NCBI GenBank assembly: GCA_016290715.1
Contig: JAEEUY010000093.1
Coordinates: 1-14,212 of the forward strand
Direction of reading: 5' to 3'
DNA length: 14,212 bases
Source of the DNA: Bacteroidales bacterium
GTDB lineage: Bacteria; Bacteroidota; Bacteroidia; Bacteroidales; WCHB1-69
Shown here: positions 6,411 to 12,359 of the stretch, piece after piece
How the letters are laid out: each line of letters begins with the position of its first letter
Position numbering within the stretch: position 1 is the stretch's first letter
The notes under the pieces: model-generated
Seen by the model: the letters and a program-made list of their open reading frames with translations, nothing else
Told to the model about the DNA's origin: nothing
Database searches by the model: none
Position numbers and translations under genes: made by a program

Positions 6411-8249
6411 TTATTCAATGGCAATCAAGGAGTCTGACGTAGAAGGGGAATCTCCAAATATCAGAGTATCAATTTGATAGTTTCTTTTAATGATATGTGC
6501 GATGGGCTGTTTTTCTACTTTTATCTGATAAAGAATAGTATCCTGCGGAAGAAGTTTTTGTTGGATTTCTGTTTCGGATGCTTGATCTATGAATGAGATG
6601 TAATAATCCCATAGTAGATTGGTGTCCAATGTATTCCAATCGGCATGAAGAAGTTGGAACTTGCTTGTTGAATGGCGCAGAAAGTAATCGCAGCCGTCGT
6701 TGCCGTTGGTGGCAACGACGTAGGGCAGATAATGGCCGTTGGTATCCACGTAAATCAATGCCGGAGTGTGCGCTATAAGCCAATTACATACCCGCTGATT
6801 GCAACTCTCCCCGGGATCAATGGCGTATTTCCCCTGCGCATTGCGTATTCCACCGGATATTTCGTTGAAATAGGTCCCCAATGAATTGGTGTATAATAAT
6901 GTGTGTCGCAACGGCATAATAATCAGTAAAATAATAGCCCCGACAATAACCACATTGGTGTATCGGTCATCTACCTTTTGTAAAATTCCTTCGTAGCCGG
7001 CGGCTGCATAAATTACAAGGAGAGGGTACGACATCAGGTAGATACTCCAGCCAGTACCTAAATTGCAACTGCTCCCTTGCAGCGACCATAAAGGGTAAAT
7101 AAGTGCCACAATAATGAGAAGTTCATTGATAAAATGGACTTCTTTGATGACGCTTCTGAGAAAAAGTATGTGTATGATTGTTCCAATGATAATGATTAAT
7201 GGAACCGTAATTTGCATCTTTTGAAGAATGAATTTCCATGACAAACTATCTGAAGAGACGATATGCCCTCTCCATAAGAAGCTTATAACTTTTTGATATA
7301 GGGTTGAATCTGCAATGGCGTATGCCGGAAGAATACCGGTTTTTGGATGTGAGAATGGGGGAATGATTAAATTAAAAATATAAACCACAACAGTAACCCC
7401 AGTGATGATGGTTAGCAAAAAAAGAAAATTTTTGACATATTGTTTAGTGAATATTTTCTTAATGGGGTTGCGAACCAAAAAAATAAGGATGGTAAAAAGA
7501 TAAAGATAATGTAGCAAAACATACCCCCCACTATGAATATAGGTGGCCGCAATAATAGACAAGGTGATGAGTAATAGCCGTTTCCATTTGATAATAGGGA
7601 ATTCACATAATAATATATAGGTGTGATATAGTGTTAAAAGATAAAAGAACGCGAAAGGAATATCCACGAGATTCCCGAATGATTGTCCGATAAAATGAGG
7701 CGATATAAAAAGAAAGATGGCACCAAAAAATGCGGTTCGCCAATGAAAAAGATTCATTAAAAATGAACCTGCCAATACGATGATAAACCAAGCAAATAAG
7801 CTTCCTACCAAATGCCGGAAGTGGTAAACGCTGTCAATGTGAAACCACTGGGTTATGCAACAGCAAATAAAGTCAACGAATTGTGGATGGTGCTTGGCTT
7901 CGGAAAGGGTAGTGATGGTTTGATCATGGTGCGCATAGTAATTGTAGAGCGCTTCGGCCTGCTTTTGTGCAGCAATTTCAGCATCCGATATGCCTGTTCG
8001 AAGCGACCAGATAGGTAGGAAAAATAACAAGACCACCATCAAAATATAGAATAAGTACTTGTAACTATCGTCTTTGCTTTTTAAAGAAATAGAAAAAAAG
8101 TCCTTCTTCAACTTCTGAAAACGGTAACGTTTGATGTTTTCGTTAGATATTTTAATATCTGTAACTTCTTTTTCAAACACATTGATCGGATATTTTATTT
8201 TTCTAAATAACTGATCAATAGCACTATTTAAATTATTAATTAAACTCAA
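6411..8249 (-). CDS. GT-C-type membrane glycosyltransferase-like protein (GT39/PMT_2-related)
   Basis: 612 residues with a TTG start at 8249. An in-frame TAA 15 bases upstream excludes earlier starts, and the next Met is residue 71. After a cytosolic N-terminus of about 65 residues there are about 11 hydrophobic helices (66-84, 148-166, 196-214, 224-259, 274-297, 347-365, 402-418 and 432-448 among them). The first periplasmic loop carries GISDAE (D89) and HPQF (121-124), and a second acidic site is NLVDIP (D196); this is the arrangement of GT-C enzymes that use polyprenyl-phosphate sugars. YFNEISGG (460-467) followed by a soluble C-terminal region resembles Bacteroidota GT39-family proteins. 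It is the first gene of the five-gene unit and probably adds a sugar to a lipid-linked or protein acceptor on the periplasmic side. Donor and acceptor are unknown. Confidence 0.7.
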   Translation of the reverse strand: MSLINNLNSAIDQLFRKIKYPINVFEKEVTDIKISNENIKRYRFQKLKKDFFSISLKSKDDSYKYLFYILMVVLLFFLPIWSLRTGISDAEIAAQKQAEALYNYYAHHDQTITTLSEAKHHPQFVDFICCCITQWFHIDSVYHFRHLVGSLFAWFIIVLAGSFLMNLFHWRTAFFGAIFLFISPHFIGQSFGNLVDIPFAFFYLLTLYHTYILLCEFPIIKWKRLLLITLSIIAATYIHSGGYVLLHYLYLFTILIFLVRNPIKKIFTKQYVKNFLFLLTIITGVTVVVYIFNLIIPPFSHPKTGILPAYAIADSTLYQKVISFLWRGHIVSSDSLSWKFILQKMQITVPLIIIIGTIIHILFLRSVIKEVHFINELLIIVALIYPLWSLQGSSCNLGTGWSIYLMSYPLLVIYAAAGYEGILQKVDDRYTNVVIVGAIILLIIMPLRHTLLYTNSLGTYFNEISGGIRNAQGKYAIDPGESCNQRVCNWLIAHTPALIYVDTNGHYLPYVVATNGNDGCDYFLRHSTSKFQLLHADWNTLDTNLLWDYYISFIDQASETEIQQKLLPQDTILYQIKVEKQPIAHIIKRNYQIDTLIFGDSPSTSDSLIAIE

Positions 8250-8269
8250 GGTGTCTTTTTTTTAGGCGA

Positions 8270-8277
8270 CAAATGTA
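8270..8277 (-). promoter_or_regulatory. -7 box of the minus-strand glycan operon promoter
   Basis: TACATTTG on the minus strand matches TAnnTTTG. A start of transcription near 8263 would leave a leader of only about 14 bases before the TTG codon at 8249. I do not see a good TTG -33 partner at the normal distance, so the promoter may be weak or activator-dependent. Confidence 0.5.
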
Positions 8278-8301
8278 CGATTTTTTTTAATCTTTTGTGG
8301 A

Positions 8302-8478
8302 ATGATTTACTGCGAGTTCATCATTTTCAAAAAGATGTCCGAATTTTACTCTTTTTATGGTGATAAAATACATTTTGTTCGATTCCTGAATGGGGAAAAG
8401 CATTTGAAATATGAATTTTTAAAAAATTTTATATCCTATGACAGAGCGAGTTACATGCAAATGATATATTTTTTTTAA
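8302..8478 (+). other. Possible small ORF (58 codons) in the divergent spacer
   Basis: From ATG 8302 to TAA 8476-8478 the frame stays open for 58 codons; a second ATG at 8335 gives 47. The same frame has no stop back to 8266. In such A/T-rich DNA a run of about 70 sense codons is uncommon by chance. The product would be aromatic- and Lys-rich (for example SEFYSFYGDKIHFVRF) with no signal peptide, membrane helix or family motif that I recognise. It runs divergently from the glycan operon and just ahead of tRNA-Gln. I see no promoter box for it. It could be a real small protein, a degraded gene, or chance; the last is still quite possible. Confidence 0.2.
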
Positions 8479-8493
8479 AAAAAGATAAAATTC

Positions 8494-8522
8494 TTGCAAT
8501 AAAACAAAAGTGGTTACGTTAT
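8494..8522 (+). promoter_or_regulatory. Candidate promoter of tRNA-Gln
   Basis: TTG at 8494-8496, an 18-base spacer, then TACGTTAT at 8515-8522, a six-of-eight fit to TAnnTTTG (the last two bases differ). Transcription would begin about 6-8 bases before the mature tRNA end at 8536, the normal distance for a single tRNA gene. Confidence 0.45.
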
Positions 8523-8535
8523 TTCAACGGTTTTT

Positions 8536-8606
8536 TGCCCTGTTGTGTAATGGTAGCACCGCAGATTCTGGTTCTGTTTGTCTGGGTTCGAGTCCTAGCG
8601 GGGCAA
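8536..8606 (+). tRNA. tRNA-Gln (anticodon CUG)
   Basis: A complete cloverleaf of 71 bases can be drawn. The acceptor stem TGCCCTG pairs with CGGGGCA (8599-8605) with one T-G pair; the U1-A72 pair is typical of tRNA-Gln. The D arm is GTGT/GCAC around AATGGTA. The anticodon stem is GCAGA/TCTGT with loop TTCTGGT, and the anticodon CTG at 8568-8570 reads codon CAG. The variable loop has four bases. The T arm is CTGGG/CCTAG around TTCGAGT. The discriminator base is A; CCA is not encoded (ACAA follows) and must be added by the nucleotidyltransferase, as usual in Bacteroidota. It stands alone, between the divergent spacer and the TPR gene. Confidence 0.95.
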
Positions 8607-8630
8607 CAATTTTTGAAAAATATATAAAGG

Positions 8631-8663
8631 TTGCAAATTGTATTGAAAAAACTTGTACATTTG
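8631..8663 (+). promoter_or_regulatory. Promoter of the TPR-ribH-fmt unit
   Basis: TACATTTG at 8656-8663 is a perfect TAnnTTTG -7 box, 27 bases before the ATG at 8691. A TTG at 8631-8633 lies 22 bases upstream, slightly farther than usual; it may be the -33 element. Confidence 0.6.
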
Positions 8664-8690
8664 CGACCTTAAATTTTAAATAGAAAACCA

Positions 8691-9401
8691 ATGGCAAATA
8701 CTGAAAAATTAGGAAAAAAAGAAGAAACCATTACTTTAGAAAATGAAAATTCTGTAAAGAATTTTTTCCAAAATAATCAAAAAGTTATTTATGGCGTATT
8801 GATTGGTATTTTAGTTGTAATTGCTGTATGTCTGGCTTTATATAAATTTTATTTCACGCCTCGTGCAGAAAGAGCGGCTGAAGCCATGTACGGAACTTTG
8901 AATGCTGTTTGTGTAAACGGCGTATTGGCCAACGATTCTTTAACGCTTACCAAAGCTTTGGAAGGCGATGAGGAAATAGATGGTTTTCTTTCTGTTATAG
9001 ATGGATATTCAGGCACCAAGGCAGCAAATACCGCTAAATATTGGGCAGGGTTGTGCTATCTTGCTTTGGATAAAAAAGAGGATGCCGTTGAAATGTTGCA
9101 GGGTTTCAAAAAGAAAGAAGACCTCATGTGGTATAGAGCACAATTGCTGCTCGGCGATTTGGCTGACGAACAAGGAGATGTGGAAACGGCAAAGAAATAT
9201 TATAACTCCGCCATCAAAGGAGAAACTTCCTCTGTTGCCCCCGAAGCGTTGTGGAAACTGGGAATGTTGGCAGAAAGAGAGGGTAATTGGACAGAAGCAT
9301 TTGATTGCTATCAGACAATTAAAGATAATTACGAAGTTCGTTATGAGCAAATGGGCGTTGATAAATATTATGAACGCGCAAAAATGAATGCTGGTAAATA
9401 A
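8691..9401 (+). CDS. Membrane-anchored tetratricopeptide-repeat protein (YfgM-like topology)
   Basis: 236 residues. A charged cytosolic N-terminus (1-30) is followed by one membrane helix (about 32-53) and a periplasmic helical domain. TPR-like helix pairs are readable at about 111-136 (KYWAGLCYLALDKKEDAVEML), 149-175 (QLLLGDLADEQGDVETAKKYYNSAI) and 185-212 (ALWKLGMLAEREGNWTEAFDCY), with the normal A/G-L-Y-A spacing. The shape, one anchor plus TPRs, is that of YfgM, which works with periplasmic chaperones and the SecYEG translocon in E. coli; that role is an analogy here. ribH follows after 7 bases, an arrangement I recall from other Bacteroidota, and a good promoter precedes the gene. Confidence 0.75.
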   Translation: MANTEKLGKKEETITLENENSVKNFFQNNQKVIYGVLIGILVVIAVCLALYKFYFTPRAERAAEAMYGTLNAVCVNGVLANDSLTLTKALEGDEEIDGFLSVIDGYSGTKAANTAKYWAGLCYLALDKKEDAVEMLQGFKKKEDLMWYRAQLLLGDLADEQGDVETAKKYYNSAIKGETSSVAPEALWKLGMLAEREGNWTEAFDCYQTIKDNYEVRYEQMGVDKYYERAKMNAGK

Positions 9402-9408
9402 TGCATCA

Positions 9409-9897
9409 ATGAAGAAACAAAATTTATCTGATATATTAATACCAAACAATAATGCCAATTTTAAAATTGGCATTATTGTTAGTAGGTGGAATGAGTCGGT
9501 TACAACAGCATTAAAAGAAGGCGGCATGAGTACGTTGGCTGAAGCGGGTGTCCCTTCGAAAAATATATTTGCATACGATGTGCCAGGCAGTTTTGAATTG
9601 CCCAGTGCCGCTGCAATGCTTTTGGAAGCTAATGAGGATATCGATGCTGTTATTTGTCTGGGTTGCGTCATCCAAGGAGAAACACGCCATTTTGAATTTA
9701 TTTCACAAGCAGTGGCCAATGGTATTGCACAAGTGGGTATTGAATATACCATTCCGGTCATTTTTGGCGTGCTGACTTGCGACAATGCAGAGCAAGCGCA
9801 GGAACGCGCCGGCGGCAAACATGGCAACAAAGGAGTTGAAGCCGCCGCAAGTTGCTTGCAAATGCTTCATGCACAGAAAAAAATGTATCAACGCTAA
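9409..9897 (+). CDS. ribH: 6,7-dimethyl-8-ribityllumazine synthase
   Basis: 162 residues from ATG 9409 (MKKQNLSD). An in-frame ATG at 9388 would overlap the TPR gene by 14 bases and lengthen the N-terminus beyond what the family needs. The enzyme condenses 5-amino-6-ribitylaminouracil with 3,4-dihydroxy-2-butanone 4-phosphate, the penultimate step of riboflavin synthesis, in an icosahedral or pentameric shell in the cytosol. Visible sites: SRWN (W27 stacks on the substrate), PGSFELP (59-65), GCVIQGETRHFEF with the catalytic H94, PVIFGVLT, and ERAGGKHGNKG (phosphate-binding Arg/Lys). All key residues are present. Codons 13-24 form a perfect 36-bp palindrome. Other rib genes are not nearby. I see no FMN riboswitch ahead of the unit. 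Confidence 0.95.
   Translation: MKKQNLSDILIPNNNANFKIGIIVSRWNESVTTALKEGGMSTLAEAGVPSKNIFAYDVPGSFELPSAAAMLLEANEDIDAVICLGCVIQGETRHFEFISQAVANGIAQVGIEYTIPVIFGVLTCDNAEQAQERAGGKHGNKGVEAAASCLQMLHAQKKMYQR
9445..9480 (+). repeat. Perfect 36-bp palindrome inside ribH
   Basis: The arm AACAATAATGCCAATTTT (9445-9462) is followed with no spacer by its exact reverse complement (9463-9480), 18 bp per arm with no mismatch. The symmetry ends at 9444/9481 (A opposite A). It covers exactly 12 codons of ribH, encoding NNNANF then KIGIIV, the latter being the first conserved strand of the enzyme. It could fold as a cruciform in DNA or a long hairpin in mRNA. Confidence 0.9.
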
Positions 9898-9913
9898 TCC
9901 ATTAAATTTGTCA

Positions 9914-10870
9914 ATGATGAAAGTTGTATTTATGGGAACTCCCGAGTTTGCAGTGGGAACCCTGTCTGCTATTTGTGCGGCTGGTTATGAAGTGGTCGCC
10001 GCGGTTACCGCTCCCGATAAGCCTGCAGGTCGTGGACTGAAATTGCAACAATCGGCCGTTAAACAATATGCCGTACAACACAATATACCAGTTTTACAAC
10101 CCGAAAAATTGAAATCTGAAGAATTTTTAACCCAATTGAAAAATCTTCATGCCGATGTGTTCGTTGTGGTCGCTTTTCGTATGCTCCCTGAAGTGGTGTT
10201 CTCCATGCCCCCTAAAGGGACTTTTAATGTCCACGCATCATTATTGCCCAATTATCGGGGTGCTGCCCCTATTCATCACGCGATCATGAACGGGGAGACA
10301 AAAACGGGGGTAACTACTTTCTTCCTTGACAAACAGATTGATACGGGCGATATTATCGATAGTATGGAGGTGGATATCTTCCCCTCAGAAACGGTAGGTG
10401 AACTTTATGACCGCCTGATGGTTCGCGGTGCAGAATTGGCGGTGAAAACCCTCCAAAATATAGAAAACGGCACCGTTACTACACGACCCCAGCCGAACCT
10501 GCCCGTAGAAGAATTAAAACCCGCTCCTAAAATCTTTAAAGAAGATACTTTTATTGACTGGAATCAAACTACCGAGCAGGTTTATAATCATATCCGCGGA
10601 CTCTCACCTTTCCCTTGCGCTTGTACACATATCCAAAATAGAAATGGTCAGGTGGAATTGATTAAGTTGTTTGAAGTAAGACCATTGTATGAAAATAAAT
10701 ATCAAAAACCAGGTACTGTGAAAATAGAACGGCCTGATTTACTGATAATTTTTACAAAAGATGGACAAATTTTAGTGGATAATTTGCAATTGCAAGGTAA
10801 AAAAAGACTGCCCACAGTTGAATTTTTAAGAGGATTTAGAGAAGAAAATTACATTTTATCTTTATTTTAG
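9914..10870 (+). CDS. fmt: Methionyl-tRNA formyltransferase
   Basis: 318 residues from ATG 9914 (a second ATG follows at once at 9917). Longer in-frame extensions would run back through ribH and are rejected. The enzyme formylates Met-tRNAfMet with 10-formyl-tetrahydrofolate, so that translation can start. The N-terminal Rossmann domain starts KVVFMGTPEFAV. The catalytic block is N105-V-H107-ASLLPNYRGAAPI, and the third catalytic residue is D143 in IDTGDI. VVVAFRMLP (84-92) is the folate-binding strand. The C-terminal OB-like domain, which holds the tRNA, begins after a linker and includes GLSPFPCA. Length and motifs are normal. It follows ribH by 16 bases and is probably co-transcribed; the A/T-rich spacer after it has no clear terminator. 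Confidence 0.95.
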   Translation: MMKVVFMGTPEFAVGTLSAICAAGYEVVAAVTAPDKPAGRGLKLQQSAVKQYAVQHNIPVLQPEKLKSEEFLTQLKNLHADVFVVVAFRMLPEVVFSMPPKGTFNVHASLLPNYRGAAPIHHAIMNGETKTGVTTFFLDKQIDTGDIIDSMEVDIFPSETVGELYDRLMVRGAELAVKTLQNIENGTVTTRPQPNLPVEELKPAPKIFKEDTFIDWNQTTEQVYNHIRGLSPFPCACTHIQNRNGQVELIKLFEVRPLYENKYQKPGTVKIERPDLLIIFTKDGQILVDNLQLQGKKRLPTVEFLRGFREENYILSLF

Positions 10871-10954
10871 TGTAATTTTACAAGAAATATTAATAATGTT
10901 ATTAACAATTCTCTATTTGCAATTATAAAATTTAGATTTTTTTTCATAATTGGG

Positions 10955-10982
10955 TTGTATGATAAAAATTTTTTTATTTTTG
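10955..10982 (+). promoter_or_regulatory. Promoter of the HU gene
   Basis: TATTTTTG at 10975-10982 matches TAnnTTTG exactly; a TTG at 10955-10957 lies 17 bases upstream, a little short. The leader of about 35 bases is A/T-rich without a Shine-Dalgarno sequence, as is common for highly expressed Bacteroidota genes. The rest of the 154-base spacer (10871-11024) shows no gene; it contains one all-A/T inverted repeat at 10890-10905. Confidence 0.6.
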
Positions 10983-11024
10983 CGTTGTTAAAAGTTAATA
11001 TATTAACCCTCAAAAATTTATTTT

Positions 11025-11294
11025 ATGAATAAAGCGGAATTAATTAATGCAATTGCAGAAAAAGCTGGTTTAACAAAAGTTGATGCTAAAAATGCATTGG
11101 AAGCATGTGTTGCTTCTACAATGGGTGCATTGAAAGCTGGTGACAAAGTTTCTTTAGTTGGTTTTGGTACATTTTCAGTTAGCAAACGTGCTGCAAGAAA
11201 AGGTCGTAACCCTCAAACTAAAAAAGAAATGATGATCCCTGCTAAGAATGTTGTTAAATTCAAAGCTGGTTCTGAATTGGCTGCCAATGTTTAA
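11025..11294 (+). CDS. HU-family nucleoid DNA-binding protein
   Basis: 89 residues, the standard HU length. The helical dimerisation part (MNKAELINAIAEKAGLTK...) leads into the signature VSLVGFGTFSVSKRAARKGRNPQT, whose GFGxF turn and RxxRxGRNPxT arm bend and grip the DNA minor groove. KNVVKFKAGSEL closes the fold. HU dimers compact and bend chromosomal DNA. It has its own promoter and is followed 22 bases after the stop by a strong intrinsic terminator, so it is a monocistronic, probably abundant transcript. Codon use looks biased to a few A/T-ending codons (GCT, GTT, AAA), which fits high expression. The fold does not tell HU-alpha from HU-beta or IHF, and no symbol is given. Confidence 0.95.
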   Translation: MNKAELINAIAEKAGLTKVDAKNALEACVASTMGALKAGDKVSLVGFGTFSVSKRAARKGRNPQTKKEMMIPAKNVVKFKAGSELAANV

Positions 11295-11316
11295 TTGTAG
11301 CGAAAAAGACACAAAG

Positions 11317-11342
11317 AAGCCCCATAATTTGGGGCTTTTTTA
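11317..11342 (+). terminator. Intrinsic terminator after the HU gene
   Basis: Stem AAGCCCC (11317-11323), 7-base loop, GGGGCTT (11331-11337), then a run of T to 11341. The four G-C pairs next to the loop and the T tract make it a classic Rho-independent terminator. It ends about 12 bases before the next start codon. Confidence 0.9.
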
Positions 11343-11353
11343 TTTATTTGGGA

Positions 11354-12040
11354 ATGAAAGAATTAACGATAGAAGAGAAAAAAGCCCTTTGCAATTATTT
11401 GCAAACATTTCTTACCGACGAGCGTAAGGAAAGACTACAAACTGTACTGGCTCACCGTACACGCCATTTCACGGTGGTTCTGGAAAATCTGTTCCAAACC
11501 CAAAATATTAGCGCAGTAATGCGCACATGCGAATGTTATGGCGTTCAGGATATACATATTATTGAAAAAGAAAACGAATTTACAATTCATAGTGCCATTT
11601 CCATGGGGTCAAATAAGTGGCTTACGCTTCATAATTATCCCAATGAGCCTCATAATACCCAAAAATGTATTCAAACCCTGAAGGCAAATGGCTATACGGT
11701 GGTGGCAACGATGCCTTCTGAAAACAGTTACTTCGTCCAAGATTTGCCCATTGACCAAAAAACGGCCTTCGTTTTTGGAACAGAACTTACAGGCATCTCT
11801 CCTGAATTGCTTTCCTTGTGCGACCGGGCTGTGAAAATTCCCATGTACGGGTTTACAGAAAGTTTTAATATTTCCAACTCAGTAGCCATTTTGCTGTCCA
11901 ATGTGGTGGAAAGATTAAAAAAAATGAATTTTAATTGGGCATTAACCCCTCAAGAAAAAGAGGAACTGTATCTTGAATGGGTTTGTAAATCCATTAGAGA
12001 TGTGGATTTGATCATAGAAAATTATTTGAACAAAAAATGA
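11354..12040 (+). CDS. trmH: tRNA (guanosine-2'-O-)-methyltransferase, TrmH/SpoU family
   Basis: 228 residues from ATG 11354; a TTG six bases earlier is a weaker choice. The three SpoU (SPOUT) motifs are all present: motif 1 LENLFQTQNISAVMRTCE with N51 and catalytic R57, motif 2 FVFGTELTGIS (139-149), and motif 3 IPMYGFTESFNISNSVAI (162-179), which makes the S-adenosylmethionine-binding knot. The N-terminal 35 and C-terminal 35 helical residues match TrmH, which methylates the ribose of G18 in the D loop of tRNAs. A rRNA or other tRNA target cannot be fully excluded, as SpoU paralogues look alike. It starts right after the HU terminator and I see no convincing promoter in the 59-base gap, so its expression may rely on read-through. 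Confidence 0.85.
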   Translation: MKELTIEEKKALCNYLQTFLTDERKERLQTVLAHRTRHFTVVLENLFQTQNISAVMRTCECYGVQDIHIIEKENEFTIHSAISMGSNKWLTLHNYPNEPHNTQKCIQTLKANGYTVVATMPSENSYFVQDLPIDQKTAFVFGTELTGISPELLSLCDRAVKIPMYGFTESFNISNSVAILLSNVVERLKKMNFNWALTPQEKEELYLEWVCKSIRDVDLIIENYLNKK

Positions 12041-12063
12041 TTTATTCGCTTGAAAAGTTTTAG

Positions 12064-12071
12064 TAACTTTG
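12064..12071 (+). promoter_or_regulatory. -7 box of the nifU-like/ychF promoter
   Basis: TAACTTTG matches TAnnTTTG and lies 29 bases ahead of the ATG at 12101. No clear TTG is found at the -33 distance. It would drive the two-gene unit of the NifU-like protein and YchF. Confidence 0.5.
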
Positions 12072-12100
12072 CAACCTGTTTTTTTTAATAAAGAATCATT

Positions 12101-12349
12101 ATGGAAAATCCGACATTAGAACAAAAAGTAATTTCTATTATTGAACAACTTCGTCCTTATCTGCAAGGCGATGGCGGGGATATTGAGTTTGTTGAATTAA
12201 CACCCGACAATGTGGTGAAGGTTCGTCTGCAAGGTGCTTGCGGTTCATGTCCTCATGCCAAATTAACCTTGAAGCAAGGCGTGGAAGCAACCCTTAAACA
12301 ACATATCCCTGAAATCAAAGCAGTGGAAGACGTAGTTCTCGGTTTCTAA
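12101..12349 (+). CDS. NifU C-terminal-domain (Nfu-type) Fe-S cluster scaffold/carrier
   Basis: 82 residues, a stand-alone NifU C-terminal domain. GDGGDIEFVEL (23-33) is the family signature, and C47-G-S-C50 in GACGSCPHAKLT is the CxxC pair which, in a dimer, holds a [4Fe-4S] cluster. Both cysteines are intact. The protein carries assembled clusters to client enzymes in the cytosol. No suf or isc genes are in view, so it works with an assembly system encoded elsewhere. It has its own -7 box and is followed by ychF after 10 bases. Confidence 0.9.
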   Translation: MENPTLEQKVISIIEQLRPYLQGDGGDIEFVELTPDNVVKVRLQGACGSCPHAKLTLKQGVEATLKQHIPEIKAVEDVVLGF

Positions 12350-12359
12350 TTTTCTGATT

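Noticed and set aside
6487..6884. Several Arg-rich frames on both strands around the GC-rich hairpin
   Set aside because: All overlap the well-supported membrane protein gene and have the composition of out-of-frame reading; no start or promoter context supports them.
8250..8690. Riboswitch or small RNA in the divergent spacer, such as an FMN riboswitch for ribH
   Set aside because: No conserved aptamer pattern was seen; the only stable RNA structure recognisable is tRNA-Gln.
9009..9830. Long open frame (273 codons) on the minus strand opposite the TPR gene and ribH
   Set aside because: It is antisense to two well-supported genes, its translation is low-complexity and Cys/Ile/Phe-rich, and no motif or promoter supports it. 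Its length follows from codon bias on the plus strand.
10890..10905. Inverted repeat TTAATAA-TG-TTATTAA after fmt as a terminator
   Set aside because: The stem is entirely A/T and no T tract follows, so it would be too weak; at most it is a protein-binding site.
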